In this document: positions 36,908 to 46,804 of the stretch, one piece after another
Layout: the number at the start of each line of letters is the position of its first letter
Position numbering within the stretch: the first letter of the stretch is position 1
Assembly (NCBI RefSeq): GCF_003952185.1
Contig: NZ_RXFS01000003.1
Span: forward strand, 124,001-188,000
DNA from: Variovorax sp. 679
Lineage (GTDB): Bacteria > Pseudomonadota > Gammaproteobacteria > Burkholderiales > Burkholderiaceae_C
DNA length: 64,000 nucleotides
Direction: 5' to 3'
Notes under the pieces: generated by a model
What the model was told of the DNA's origin: nothing
The model's input: only the letters and a program-made list of their open reading frames with translations
The model's database searches: none
Made by a program: the position numbers and the translations under genes

Positions 36908-37846
36908 ATGAGCGAGACAGCGAACCCCCTTTCCCCACTGCCCGCACCTTCCGTTGCAGGCGAGCCCGAATGCATCTGGCCCGCCGGCGCCAACCTCGGC
37001 GAAGGCACGATGTGGTCGCAGCGCGAGCAGGCGCTGTACTGGCTCGACATCCTCACGCCGCGCCTCTTCCGCTACGACCCCGCCACCGGCGCGCAGCGCA
37101 CCTGGAACTTCGACGAGGAGATCACCGCCATCGCCGAGCGCGCATCGGCGCCGGGCCTCTTCATCACCCTGCGCCGCGGCTTCGCGCTCTTCGACACCAC
37201 CGCCCCCGGCGACGACGCCAAACCGCAGTACCAGCACAAGCCCGAACCCGAGCGCACCGGCAACCGCTTCAACGACGGCAAGTGCGACGCCCGCGGCCGC
37301 TTCTGGGCCGGCAGCATGGACTTCGACTGCAAGGCCCCCACCGGCGCGCTCTACCGCTACGACGCCGATGGCCGCTGCACGAAGCATGACGACAACTTCG
37401 AGGTGACCAACGGCCCGACCTGGTCCGCCGACGGCCGCACCATGTACTTCAACAACACGGTGCTGAACAACCTCTACGCCTACGACTTCGACATGCAGGC
37501 CGGCACCGTGTCGAACCGCCGCGTGTGGCACCGCTTCCCCAAGCCGGACGGCCTGCCCGACGGCATGACCACCGACGCCGCCGGCCGGCTCTGGATCGCG
37601 CACTGGGGCGGCTCCTGCGTCACCTGCCACGACCCGGTGAGCGCGGCCGAGTTGTGCCGCATCGCCATACCCGCGAGCCACGTCACCGACTGCGCCTTCG
37701 GCGACGCCGACCTGCGCACGCTCTACATCACGACCGCGCGCAACAGCCTCACGCCCGAACAGGAGGCCGCCGAGCCGCTGGCCGGTGGGCTCTTCAGGGT
37801 GCGCATTGACAGCCCCGGCATGCCGGCTGCGCTGTTCGCGGGTTAG
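36908..37846 (+). CDS. SMP-30/gluconolactonase-type sugar lactonase
   Basis: A 312-residue six-bladed beta-propeller lactonase. Expected metal ligands are the glutamate in NLGEGTMW, the asparagine in TNGPTW and the aspartate in KPDGLPDGMTTD; NRFNDGKCDARGRFWAGSM is also typical. It would open L-arabinono-lactone made by the divergent dehydrogenase. AAGGA lies 7 bp before the chosen ATG, ruling out the in-frame TTG upstream. The stop codon TAG lies inside the terminal repeat of the palindromic element that follows, so the natural C-terminus may have been altered by its insertion. Confidence 0.88.
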   Translation: MSETANPLSPLPAPSVAGEPECIWPAGANLGEGTMWSQREQALYWLDILTPRLFRYDPATGAQRTWNFDEEITAIAERASAPGLFITLRRGFALFDTTAPGDDAKPQYQHKPEPERTGNRFNDGKCDARGRFWAGSMDFDCKAPTGALYRYDADGRCTKHDDNFEVTNGPTWSADGRTMYFNNTVLNNLYAYDFDMQAGTVSNRRVWHRFPKPDGLPDGMTTDAAGRLWIAHWGGSCVTCHDPVSAAELCRIAIPASHVTDCAFGDADLRTLYITTARNSLTPEQEAAEPLAGGLFRVRIDSPGMPAALFAG

Positions 37847-38111
37847 GGCCTGTTCACCCTATTCAAGGGGTCGCGTTGCTGCGCAAAGGGGCTGGATGCA
37901 AGGCGCCCGCGCGCAGCAAGGCTGATGCCTTGCAAGCGCGGGCAACGCCGCAGGCAGCCCCTTTGCGCAGCAACCCGAAGGGAAGCCCGCCACAGCCCGC
38001 CCCTGCGCGTTGCGCTCCTTGAGCGTGTGGACACACGCACTGCGTCGCGCGCCTTCAGGGGCGGGCTGTGGCGGGCTTCGCGACCCCTTGAATAGGGTGA
38101 ACAGGCCCTAA
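37843..38111. mobile_element. 269-bp palindromic MITE-like element with two internal hairpins
   Basis: The ends are perfect 33-bp inverted repeats (37843-37875 and 38079-38111; outer bases TTAGGGCCTGTTCACCCTA). Inside are two long perfect hairpins: 37875-37894 pairs with 37954-37973 (20 bp), and 37982-38005 pairs with 38056-38079 (24 bp). No protein is encoded. The left end supplies the lactonase stop codon. It fills the 308-bp gap between the lactonase and AraC-type genes and could end transcription from both sides. Transposition origin is inferred from the structure. Confidence 0.8.
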
Positions 38112-38154
38112 ATCCCGCCGCTTTCGAGGGGCGTAGCAAGCGCAAGCTCGCAGG

Positions 38155-39156
38155 ATGCGCGCAGTTATCGGACATTCGGACCTTCCGACACCGATGGCCA
38201 CGCTGAACTTCTCGACCGACGACCTACGCCCGCAGGACCGCTTCGACCATTGGTGCGAAGCCCGCGGGCGCCACATGTTCGGCGTCACGATCGAGCTGCC
38301 GCGCGAGCGCCGTCCGGCGTTCGAGGGCCGTTTCCAGGCCGTTTCGATCGGCGACGCGACCGTCTCGAACATGCGCGCCTCCTCCTACCAGATCAGCCGC
38401 ACCAGCGCCGACATCGCGCGGGTCGCCAGCCAGAGCCTGTGCATCGGCCTGCAGGTGCGCGGGCCGGGGTTGATAAGCACCAGCCGGGCTTCCGGCCTGC
38501 AGATCCGCGAGGGCGACCTCGTCGTCAATCACTCCGACCTGCCCTACGCCGGCATGCCGATGCGCACCGACGGCTTCGACTTCCGCATGCTGCGGATTCC
38601 CCTGACGCCCGACCTGCTGCTCGGCGCGCGGGCCGACGACCTCTTCGCGGAGCCCCTGGCCCCCGCAACGCCCTTCCTGCGGCCGCTGATGGCGACCTTC
38701 CATGCGCTCACGCTGCGCCCGTCGGACGCTCCGGACGCCGGGGCCGAGGTCACCCACGCCGCCCGGCTGGCGCTGCTGGCACGCGGGCGCCTGCCGCCCG
38801 GCCTGCCCGAGAGCCGCGCCGCGCTGCGCTCGGGCTTCCTGCATGCGGCACGCGGGATCCTTGCGCGCGACCTGCGCCAGCCGGAACTCTCGCCGGCAAC
38901 GATCGCCCGCGAACTGGGCATCTCGCTGCGGCAGGTGCACGTGCTGTTCGAGCCGACGGGGCAGTCCTTCGCGCGCACGCTGACGTCCATGCGGCTCGGG
39001 GAAGCCTCGCGGATGCTGTCCGAGGCGCCGGAGCGCTCGGTTACCGACATCGCCTACCTTTGCGGCTTCGACAGCATCGCCACCTTCTACCGGGTATTCC
39101 GCGCGGCCTACGCCATGACGCCCCGCGACGCGCGGGCGGCGGCACAGGGCGAGTGA
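38155..39156 (+). CDS. AraC-family transcriptional regulator
   Basis: A 333-residue regulator (320 if started at the ATG at 38194). Residues about 20-200 form an AraC-binding-like sensor region (STDDLRPQDRFDHWCEA is typical of its start) and the last 100 residues carry the double helix-turn-helix, ending DIAYLCGFDSIATFYRVFRA. It begins 43 bp after the palindromic element. Target genes are not evident; neither neighbour is clearly linked. Confidence 0.87.
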   Translation: MRAVIGHSDLPTPMATLNFSTDDLRPQDRFDHWCEARGRHMFGVTIELPRERRPAFEGRFQAVSIGDATVSNMRASSYQISRTSADIARVASQSLCIGLQVRGPGLISTSRASGLQIREGDLVVNHSDLPYAGMPMRTDGFDFRMLRIPLTPDLLLGARADDLFAEPLAPATPFLRPLMATFHALTLRPSDAPDAGAEVTHAARLALLARGRLPPGLPESRAALRSGFLHAARGILARDLRQPELSPATIARELGISLRQVHVLFEPTGQSFARTLTSMRLGEASRMLSEAPERSVTDIAYLCGFDSIATFYRVFRAAYAMTPRDARAAAQGE

Positions 39157-39248
39157 CGCCCGCGGCGCCGCGATTTCGAAAACGGAAGTACCAATAAAAA
39201 CAGGCGCTTGCGCGCATTGAGAAGACGCGGACCGGGCCTTCGCGAATC

Positions 39249-39995
39249 ATGCGCGGCATGTATCTGCATCCCCTGACAGCCGGCCTGCCGGCGGCGGAGC
39301 GGGAGGCGCTCGCCCGCCACAGCCAGCTTCGCCACTTCAAGCGCAACCAGACCGTGCTGCGCATCGACGAATCCACCGACAGGTTCTACTGCGTGGCGAG
39401 CGGGCTGCTGCGCGTGACCACGCCCGGGCGCGACCCCAATGCGGAGTTCACCAGCGAGTTCATCCGCCGGGACGATTTCTTCTTCGACCTGTCGATCCGG
39501 GAAGACCGCTACACCTCGACACAGGCGCTGGTGGCGGCGCTGCCGTCGTCGGTGTACCTCGTGCCCATCCGGGTCATGCGCGAACTGTGCGTGCGGCACC
39601 CGGCCGTCGCGATGGCGCTGCTGGGCCTGGCGATGAAGCGCATGAGCATGCTGCGCGGCCAGATGCGGCGCGTGACGACGCTGCCCTCCGAGGACCTAGT
39701 GCACCGCGTGCTGTACCAGCTCACCGAGCTGGCGCCGGCCCCCGCGGGCGGCTACGACAAGCGGATCTCCCAGTCGCTGATCGCCTCGTATTCGGGCCTG
39801 TCGCGCGAGATGGTCAACAAGACCATGCGCGACATGGAAAGCCGCGGCCTGCTGCGGCGCGACGGCGAAGCCGTGCATGTGTCGCCCGAATTCGCGGCGA
39901 CGGACCTCGGCACGCTGCCGGACGATTCAGCCGGCGATGCCGAAGCGGTGCTCGGTCGCGCTGCGGAACACCTCGGACGGCCGCAGCACTGTTGA
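39249..39995 (+). CDS. Crp/Fnr-family transcriptional regulator
   Basis: A 248-residue protein with a cyclic-nucleotide-binding-like beta domain (about residues 10-125) and a C-terminal winged helix (SQSLIASYSGLSREMVNKTM, about 175-195). No Fnr-type cysteine cluster is present at the N-terminus, so an oxygen-sensing iron-sulfur centre is unlikely. Its 3' end overlaps the converging aldose epimerase gene by 69 bp. Confidence 0.87.
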   Translation: MRGMYLHPLTAGLPAAEREALARHSQLRHFKRNQTVLRIDESTDRFYCVASGLLRVTTPGRDPNAEFTSEFIRRDDFFFDLSIREDRYTSTQALVAALPSSVYLVPIRVMRELCVRHPAVAMALLGLAMKRMSMLRGQMRRVTTLPSEDLVHRVLYQLTELAPAPAGGYDKRISQSLIASYSGLSREMVNKTMRDMESRGLLRRDGEAVHVSPEFAATDLGTLPDDSAGDAEAVLGRAAEHLGRPQHC

Positions 39996-41006
39996 AGGAA
40001 AGTCCGGACGGTTCGGCGAATCGGGAAAGTGCTGGGTTTCCAGGCACAGCCCGTCGCCCTGCCGCAGGCTCGCGCCCGCGCTGCCCAGCAGGCTGCCGTC
40101 GAGGAAGTTGCCCGAATAGAACTGCACGCCGGGCTCGCTGGTGTGCACTTCCATCACGCGGCCCGTGGCTTCGTGTTCGAGCCGTGCCGCGAGCGCGAGG
40201 CCATGGTCGGCCTGGGTGCGGTCGAGCACCCAGTTGTGGTCGTAGCCGTGCGCGAGCAGCAGCTGCTCGTGGCCTTCGCGGATGCGCTCGCCGATGCGGG
40301 TCGCGGCCCGGAAGTCGAACGGGGTGCCCGCCACCTCGGCGATGCCCTGCGGGATCAGCGTCGCGTCCACCGGGCAATAGCGGCTCGCGGCGAGGGTCAG
40401 CCGGTGGTCCATCACCGAGCCGCTGCCCGCGAGGTTGAAGTAGTCGTGATGGCTCAGGTTCAGCACCGTGGGCCTGTCGGTGGTCGCGCTGTAGTCGATG
40501 CGCCATGTATTGGCGCCCAGGCTCAGCGTGTAGCGCACCACCAGCCGCACTTCACCCGGGTAGCCCTCCTCGCCGTCGGCGCTGGTGTAGCCCAGTTCGA
40601 TGGCGATGGCGTCGTCGCCGGTCTCCTGCGCCGACAGCGGCGCGATCTCCCAGTAGCGCTTGCCGAAGCCGGTCGCTCCGCCGTGCAGCGAGTTCGGGCC
40701 GTTGTTCAGGCCGAGCTGGTGCGCCTTGCCGTCGAGCGTGAAGCGCCCGCCCGAGATGCGGTTCGCGTATCGGCCGACGATGGTGCCCAGGTGCGGATGC
40801 GGCCCCAGGTAGTCGGCGAGCGTGGGCAGCCCCAGCACGATGTTTTCGCTGCGCCCATGCCGGTCGGGCACGCGCAGTGCGGTAACGATGCCACCGAGGT
40901 TGATGGCGCTCAGGCTCAGGCCCCGGCCGTTGTCGAGCGTGTATTCGGTGACCGCGCGGCCGTCGGGCATGCGGCCGTATTCGCGCGAGGTGATGCTGCT
41001 GCTCAT
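39927..41006 (-). CDS. galM: aldose 1-epimerase
   Basis: A 359-residue galactose mutarotase that interconverts alpha and beta anomers of free aldoses. Catalytic and binding motifs are GRYANRISGG, NNGPNSLHGG, LSHHDYFNLAG, YDHNWVL and the late CLETQHFPDSPN. It ends a minus-strand operon that also holds the CapA-ligase fusion and a secreted hydrolase, 23 bp after the latter. It could also support the pentose pathway, though separated from it by two regulators. Confidence 0.92.
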   Translation of the reverse strand: MSSSITSREYGRMPDGRAVTEYTLDNGRGLSLSAINLGGIVTALRVPDRHGRSENIVLGLPTLADYLGPHPHLGTIVGRYANRISGGRFTLDGKAHQLGLNNGPNSLHGGATGFGKRYWEIAPLSAQETGDDAIAIELGYTSADGEEGYPGEVRLVVRYTLSLGANTWRIDYSATTDRPTVLNLSHHDYFNLAGSGSVMDHRLTLAASRYCPVDATLIPQGIAEVAGTPFDFRAATRIGERIREGHEQLLLAHGYDHNWVLDRTQADHGLALAARLEHEATGRVMEVHTSEPGVQFYSGNFLDGSLLGSAGASLRQGDGLCLETQHFPDSPNRPDFPSTVLRPSEVFRSATEHRFGIAG

Positions 41007-41029
41007 GCGCCTCCTGTGTCTCCTGCCAT

Positions 41030-41971
41030 TCAGGGAAACATCGCCTCGCGCGCGCACTGCGAGGCGGTGCGCAGCGCGATGCGGTCCTTGAGGTCGTGAA
41101 AGTCGGGCGGTTCGGCCGCGTAGGTGCGCAGCTCGATGCGATGGCCGGCCTTGGTCACCGCGTCGGCAAAACGCTCCTGCAGCGCGAAGGGCGTGTTCCT
41201 GTCCTCGCGGTTGCCGATCAGCACGATGCGCCGCGCCGGGTCGCGCACGATGCCGCCCACGTGGTCGAGCGGGTCGTAGAACTGCGTGCTGCCGGTGGTG
41301 TCGGTGCGGCCGTCCTTCGAACGGCCCAGCATGCGCGCGCGCTCCAGCAGCCCGTAGGCGCCCGAGGTCAGCACAGCGCAGGCCACGCGCGTGCGCCCCA
41401 GCGTGAGCAGCGCGGCGCCGGCAGTGGCGCCGCCGCTGTGGCCGACGATGACGATGCGCTGCAGCCGGTGGCGCTGCATGAGCGCGTCGAGTGCGGCATC
41501 GAGCGCGTGGAACTCCACCAGCTGGCGGCGCTTGCGGTGGTCGCCCGACGATCCGTAGGTGCCGGGCCGCGCCACGAAGATCCACGGCACGCCCGCGCGG
41601 TCGCGGCTGCGCTGCGCATCGAGCGTTCGCAGTTCGTCGGTGTTCTCGGGGATGCGCGTGGGCGCCTGGTCCATCACGCCGTCGCGGTCGCCCGAGAACT
41701 GCACGATGGCCATGCGCGCGCCGTCTATGTCGTCGCTCGCGAAGTAGCGGATGCACGCCGGCCCCTCGGCTGGCTGCACCCACAGGAAGCCGTTGCGGTC
41801 GGGGCAGCGTGCGCGGTCGGCGGGCTGGTTCCAGTACAGCACGTCGTCGCTGCCGGCGGCGAGGAGGCGAGGCACGTCGGGCCCCGTGCGCTGCGCGCAG
41901 GCCGCCTGTGCCAGCGCAAGCAGGACGAGCGCGCCGCGCGCGCACCGGCGGAAGAAGCCCTGCGCCCTCAT
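41030..41971 (-). CDS. secreted alpha/beta hydrolase of unknown substrate
   Basis: A 313-residue hydrolase with an N-terminal signal (residues 1-27; a lipobox-like QAAC is imperfect). The nucleophile elbow is GHSGGATAG near residue 170, and histidines near the C-terminus (PDFHDLKD) could complete the triad. The start overlaps the stop of the fusion gene by 4 bp, so the two are translationally coupled. It may trim or release the product of the fusion enzyme, but that is inference. Its closest family could not be named. Confidence 0.72.
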   Translation of the reverse strand: MRAQGFFRRCARGALVLLALAQAACAQRTGPDVPRLLAAGSDDVLYWNQPADRARCPDRNGFLWVQPAEGPACIRYFASDDIDGARMAIVQFSGDRDGVMDQAPTRIPENTDELRTLDAQRSRDRAGVPWIFVARPGTYGSSGDHRKRRQLVEFHALDAALDALMQRHRLQRIVIVGHSGGATAGAALLTLGRTRVACAVLTSGAYGLLERARMLGRSKDGRTDTTGSTQFYDPLDHVGGIVRDPARRIVLIGNREDRNTPFALQERFADAVTKAGHRIELRTYAAEPPDFHDLKDRIALRTASQCAREAMFP

Positions 41972-44900
41972 AGCCGCTGCAGCAGCCCGGGGATGCTGCC
42001 GAAGTCGGACCGGTCGCGGTCGCCCTTCACCAGCACGAGGTCGCCATCGCGCAGGAAGGCGCCGAGGTAATTGGCGAGCTGCACGGCATCGTCGAAGTGC
42101 GGGCCGAGCAGTTCGGCGGGCACTTCCTCGCGCAGCCAGCGCATCTCCTCGCCGTGCGTCACGAGGTGCTCGATGCCCGAGGCCAGCAGCGGCGCTGCCA
42201 GGCTGCGGTGCATGGCCTCGGCCTCCTTGTCGAGGTTGACGATGCGCCCCAGCACGCCGATCTTGCGCAGCACCGGGCCGGCGTCGCCGCGCTGCCAGGT
42301 GCGCACGAACTCCATGGCGTTGCGCATCGACATGACCTCGGCGTTCCAGCTGTCGTCGATCAGCGTGGCCTGCACGCCGCCCAATGTGCGCAGCGCGCGC
42401 ACCTGCATCACCGACGCCGGCAGGCGCACGTGCGGCATGCGCGCGCAGGCCGCCTCGCCGTCGAAGCCCATGGCCAGCAGCGCCGCGAAGGCGAGCAGCG
42501 AATTGCGCACCAGCCCCGCGCTCTCGACCGGGAACAGGTATTCGAGCGTGCGCCCCGGAATGGCGACGCGCACCCGGCAGCCGCCGCCGGGCTCGGGCCG
42601 GGTGTCGAGCATGCGAACGTTGGCGTCGGGCCCGCTGCCCACCACCCAGATCGCGCCGGCCGTGTGCGCGGCGGCTTCCACCACCTGGCGCAGGCAGGGA
42701 ATGTGGTCGGGCACGATCGCCACGCCGCCGGGCTCCAGCCCGAGGAAGATGCGCGACTTGTACGTGGCCGTGAGCTCCACCGTCGAGGCCTGCCGCGTCT
42801 GCGAGAGACCGATCTCGGTGATGATGGCCACGTGCGGCCGGGCCAGCAGCGAGATCGGCCCACGGTCCATCCACAGGCCGCTTTGCGCCATCTCGAGGAT
42901 GCACACGTCCACGTCGGGCCCGAGGTTCGCCAGCATGGCCGGCACGCCGACGCGCGAGTTGTAGTTGTCGATGGTGGTGTGCACGCGCGCCCTCGCGGGC
43001 AGCAGGTCGCGCAGCATCGCGATGGTGGACGACTTGCCGACCGTGCCGGTCACGCCCACCACCATGCCCTTGTAGCGCTCGCGCGCCGCGACACCCATCG
43101 CGATCATGGCCGCGATGGGGTCCTCCACCTGCAGCAGCGGAAAGGCCGGATCGAGCCCCTCCACCGCGCGCGCGACCATGGCGCCGGCCAGCCCGGACTG
43201 CAGGCGGGGCAGCTCCAGGTGGCGGTCCCAGTTGTCGCTGCGCGGCTTGCTGTAGCTCTCGTGCACGGCCAGCGTGCGGTAGTCGGAAGCGATGAAGAGC
43301 GAAGGCTTCGGCAGCAGCCCCATGTGGACCGGCCCGCGCACCGCCGAGTTGACGGACCAGCCCGGCGGTGGCCCCACCAGCCAGCGGCCGCCCGTGGCAC
43401 GCTGCAGCTGCTCCGCGGTCCAGACGGGCGCGGGTTCCGGGCCGGCGCCGGGACGGTCGGCCGAGAGCACGGGCGCGGGACGCTCCGGCAAGGGCGTGGG
43501 CAACGCAGGCACGCGCAGGCCGTACCAAAGCTGGAGGCGGCGCGCGGGCGGCAAATCGGGAAGATCGCCGCGCACGCTCACTTCGAGCTGCAGCACGTCG
43601 CTCTCCAGCAGCCCCGCGCGCGGCGAGCGCAGGCCGTAGCGGTCGCGGTAGATGCGGCCGGGCTCCCAGCGGCTGGTGGGCCACATCCAGTCGCAGGGGT
43701 CGTGGTCCATGCCCTCGCCCCATGGCGGCATGCGGCTGCTGCGCATCGGCACCGCGCGAAAGCCCACGCGCAGGTCGGCGGCGACGGGCGCGTCGACGGT
43801 CCAGAACGATTCGACCCACAGCAGGCGCCGCCCCACGATCTGCCGAGGCGTGCAACGCAGGCCGACGAGGCGCAGCGGGCCGATCTGCAGCGGCGGGACG
43901 CGCGCGTCGCCGGGCACGGCATCGACCAGCCATTCGGGCCTTGGCACGGACAGCGGGCCGATGACCGGCGCTGGCTGCGGTGCCGGCGGGGCGCCGTCGA
44001 CAGTGCTGGCGGTGCCGGCCTGGAACGCCTGCCGGTCCGGCGGCGACAGCCTCGCGACGCAACGGCCGCCGGGCAGCGGAGCCATCTCGGTACCGAGCGC
44101 GCGGCATTGCGCGGCGAAGCGCTCGCCGAGCGCCTGCGCCTCGTCGCCCTCGAGCTGCCGCGAGAAGCCGAAGCCGACACCGATGGGCGTGAACGTCACC
44201 TCCTCGACGCCGCGCGGGCTCAGCGCCAGCGTGAAGACGCCGGAGTCGCCGAAGTCGTTGCGCACCGAGTCGAACAGCAGGTCGCCCGCGTCGTGCAGGA
44301 TCGGCCGGCCGTTGTAGATCTCGATGCCCTGCAGCACGTGCGCCGAGGTGCCGAGCACCGCGTCAGCGCCCGCATCGACGATGGCATGGCCGACGGCGAT
44401 CTCGGCCTGCGTGGGCTCGGTCTCGAGGTTGGCGCCCCAGTGCACCGCCACCAGCACCACGTCGGCCTCGCGGCGCGCGGCTTCGATGCGCGGCGCGAGC
44501 GTGGCGGTCCATGCGGCGGGGTCGTCGAGCGAGAGCCAGGCGGCGCCCGCGCGCTCGGCGGTGACGGCGAAGCTCGGCTGCGTGGCGTCGAGCGAGAACA
44601 GCGCCACGCGCACGCCGCCGGCACGCCGGAACGCCGGGCGCAGCGCGGCCTCCAGCGTGCGGCCGGTGCCGGCATGCGCGATGCCCGCGACCTGCAGCAG
44701 GGCCTGCTGCTCCATCAGCGCCTCGGGGCCGTAGTCGCCGCTGTGGTTGTTGGCGGTGGCGACCATGCCGATGCCGGCCTCGGTCAGCACCGCGAGCATC
44801 TCGGGGCGGGCGCGGTAGTAGTACGGCGCCTTCTCGCCCTTGTCCACGCCCTGCTCGCCGACGGTGGCGACCACGCATTCGAGGTTCACGATGCGCAGGT

Positions 44901-46716
44901 CGGCCTCGCGCAGCGCGGCGATGTCGCCGAGCATCCTGCGCGCACCGCCGAGTTCGCGCAGCCGGTAGTGCTGGCGGCGCGAGAGGTTCACGTCGCCGCC
45001 CCATGCGACGGTGCCTGTGCCCACCGAGCGCCCCTCGCTCTCCTTCAGCATGCGGTGGTAGGCCACGTAGCCCGAGAGGTAGTGCTCCACGTCGTCGATG
45101 CGCACGCGGAAGCTGTGGTGCTTGATGAAGAACGAACCGGCGATGCGCGCGGGGTTGCGGAAGAACATCGCCAGCTCGGGCCAGAAATGGCCGTTGGCGA
45201 GGTAGCGCGCGCGGTATTCCAGCGCACGGTCGAACCTGTCGCGATCGAGCCCGGCCAGCAAAGGGCGCAGCGCGGGGTCGGCCTCCAGCCGCAGCACCAT
45301 GTCGCGCGCGGCCATCATCAGCTCGAGCAGCGTGGGAAAGGTGGTGATGCGCTCCAGCACGAAGTCGAGGTACCCCGAAACGTTCTGCAAGCCGAAGCGG
45401 TAGTAGCGCACTTCGGGCCGGTAGCGCGTGAGCTCGTTGACGCAGTAGCTCAGCCAGTGGTCGTGCGCGCGCCAGTGCTCGGCGGCGATGAAATGCTCGA
45501 AGGCCTTCTCGACGACCGCGAGCCAGCGCTCGTCACGCGTGAGGCCGTACAGGCGCATCAGCCCGAAGGCCGCCTCGCCGTCGTAGTAGATGACGCGGAA
45601 CCTGTCCTTCACTTCCAGCGACGGCGCATTGAGCACGTGCACGAAGCTGCCGGTCTCCGGGTCCTGCATGTGGCGGATGCCGAGCGCGAGCTGCTCCAGC
45701 AGCGGCAGGTATTGCCTGTCGCCCGTGAGCTCTGTGTACTTGACCAGCGCGAGCAGGCACACGGCATTGCCGCCGAGCTTGATCTCGCTGCCGATGTCCA
45801 GCAGGTAGGCGGCACGCGTGCCGTCGGGCAGGTTGGCCGGGCGGATCAGCGTGCCGGCGAGGAAGGCCAGCGAGCGGTCGATGGCCGCCTTCAGCGTGTC
45901 GTTGCGGGTGAGCTCCCACGCCTCCAGCATCGCGTAGGTGGAGCTCGCGTGGCGCAGCGTGTTGTAGGTGGGGATGGTGCGGTCGAAGCAGGGAAACCAG
46001 CCGTAGTGGAACTCGCCCGTGGGCTTGACCTGTTCGGCAAGGTAGTTGCCCGCGTCGTCGATCAGCGCATGCACCTGCTGCGCGTTCCATTCGCGCAGTT
46101 CGCGGAAGCCCGCCGCCTGCCCTTCGGCGGTGACGGGCCACGCGCCCTTCGCATCGACGTACACGGCCCGCGTCGTGAAGCACCAGACGGGCGCGGCATC
46201 GTCCGCCGGAAAGTCGAGCTCGCGGCCGAAGCGCCGCTTGGTGTGCAGGCGCAGGTTGCCGGTGTTGGGCTCGGCATGGTCCACGTCGCCGTTGTAGAGG
46301 ATCGCGCTGCCGTGCATTTCCTGCGCGAGCAGCGCGAACTCGAAGCGCGCGTCGAAGGCGATGCCTTCGTTGAAGTAGTTGCGCTTGGTCTGCGCCAGCC
46401 TTGCCTTCAGCTCGCCCCAGCTCATGGGCACGACCTTGTCGACCACTTCGGCGCGCAGGCGTTGCGGCGGCTGCGCGCCGCGCCTGGCCTGGGTCGTGAT
46501 CGCATCCACCGCGGCGCGCCATGCGGCTTCGATGCCGGCGCCGCGGCCCGACGCCACGCGGGCCCGGCTGCCGTTCTCACCGATGGCGAAGAAGACCACG
46601 CAACCCGCATCGCCGGTGGCAGGCGCCGCGGCGGGCAGAACGCCCGCCGGATCCGCCAGGGCCTGCCTGGCGCGGTTCAACAGATCTGCAAGAGGATTCT
46701 TCTGGTCGTGATTCAT
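41968..46716 (-). CDS. giant fusion: helical-toroid-like region, CapA-type domain, MurF-type ligase
   Basis: A 1582-residue protein without a signal peptide. Residues 1-555 look like an alpha-helical toroid (TYNTLRHASSTYAMLEAWE; many tyrosine- and leucine-rich helices). Residues about 567-850 form a CapA/PGA_cap metallophosphatase-like domain, with WGGDVNLSR, NLECVVA, TANNHSGDYG, VHWG and TSAHVLQGIEIYNGRP. Residues about 850-1200 are not recognised. Residues about 1215-1580 are a MurF-type amide ligase: P-loop VTGTVGKSS near 1222, LIDDSWNAEVMSM and DLVLVKGDR. CapA and Mur-type ligases occur as separate proteins in poly-gamma-glutamate systems; a single chain with a toroid is unusual. The product is unknown. 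The gene overlaps the hydrolase downstream. Confidence 0.8.
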   Translation of the reverse strand: MNHDQKNPLADLLNRARQALADPAGVLPAAAPATGDAGCVVFFAIGENGSRARVASGRGAGIEAAWRAAVDAITTQARRGAQPPQRLRAEVVDKVVPMSWGELKARLAQTKRNYFNEGIAFDARFEFALLAQEMHGSAILYNGDVDHAEPNTGNLRLHTKRRFGRELDFPADDAAPVWCFTTRAVYVDAKGAWPVTAEGQAAGFRELREWNAQQVHALIDDAGNYLAEQVKPTGEFHYGWFPCFDRTIPTYNTLRHASSTYAMLEAWELTRNDTLKAAIDRSLAFLAGTLIRPANLPDGTRAAYLLDIGSEIKLGGNAVCLLALVKYTELTGDRQYLPLLEQLALGIRHMQDPETGSFVHVLNAPSLEVKDRFRVIYYDGEAAFGLMRLYGLTRDERWLAVVEKAFEHFIAAEHWRAHDHWLSYCVNELTRYRPEVRYYRFGLQNVSGYLDFVLERITTFPTLLELMMAARDMVLRLEADPALRPLLAGLDRDRFDRALEYRARYLANGHFWPELAMFFRNPARIAGSFFIKHHSFRVRIDDVEHYLSGYVAYHRMLKESEGRSVGTGTVAWGGDVNLSRRQHYRLRELGGARRMLGDIAALREADLRIVNLECVVATVGEQGVDKGEKAPYYYRARPEMLAVLTEAGIGMVATANNHSGDYGPEALMEQQALLQVAGIAHAGTGRTLEAALRPAFRRAGGVRVALFSLDATQPSFAVTAERAGAAWLSLDDPAAWTATLAPRIEAARREADVVLVAVHWGANLETEPTQAEIAVGHAIVDAGADAVLGTSAHVLQGIEIYNGRPILHDAGDLLFDSVRNDFGDSGVFTLALSPRGVEEVTFTPIGVGFGFSRQLEGDEAQALGERFAAQCRALGTEMAPLPGGRCVARLSPPDRQAFQAGTASTVDGAPPAPQPAPVIGPLSVPRPEWLVDAVPGDARVPPLQIGPLRLVGLRCTPRQIVGRRLLWVESFWTVDAPVAADLRVGFRAVPMRSSRMPPWGEGMDHDPCDWMWPTSRWEPGRIYRDRYGLRSPRAGLLESDVLQLEVSVRGDLPDLPPARRLQLWYGLRVPALPTPLPERPAPVLSADRPGAGPEPAPVWTAEQLQRATGGRWLVGPPPGWSVNSAVRGPVHMGLLPKPSLFIASDYRTLAVHESYSKPRSDNWDRHLELPRLQSGLAGAMVARAVEGLDPAFPLLQVEDPIAAMIAMGVAARERYKGMVVGVTGTVGKSSTIAMLRDLLPARARVHTTIDNYNSRVGVPAMLANLGPDVDVCILEMAQSGLWMDRGPISLLARPHVAIITEIGLSQTRQASTVELTATYKSRIFLGLEPGGVAIVPDHIPCLRQVVEAAAHTAGAIWVVGSGPDANVRMLDTRPEPGGGCRVRVAIPGRTLEYLFPVESAGLVRNSLLAFAALLAMGFDGEAACARMPHVRLPASVMQVRALRTLGGVQATLIDDSWNAEVMSMRNAMEFVRTWQRGDAGPVLRKIGVLGRIVNLDKEAEAMHRSLAAPLLASGIEHLVTHGEEMRWLREEVPAELLGPHFDDAVQLANYLGAFLRDGDLVLVKGDRDRSDFGSIPGLLQRL

Positions 46717-46804
46717 GCAGCCGCGAATGATGACAGGCCACGGCGTGGCCCGCCATCCCGTCAATCCATGGGATTTGTTCGCAGCCTGACGACTGGCTGA
46801 CCTG

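Noticed and set aside
42097-46800. Very long plus-strand open frame opposite the CapA-MurF fusion gene
   Set aside because: Same shadow effect; the minus-strand frame carries multiple exact family motifs.
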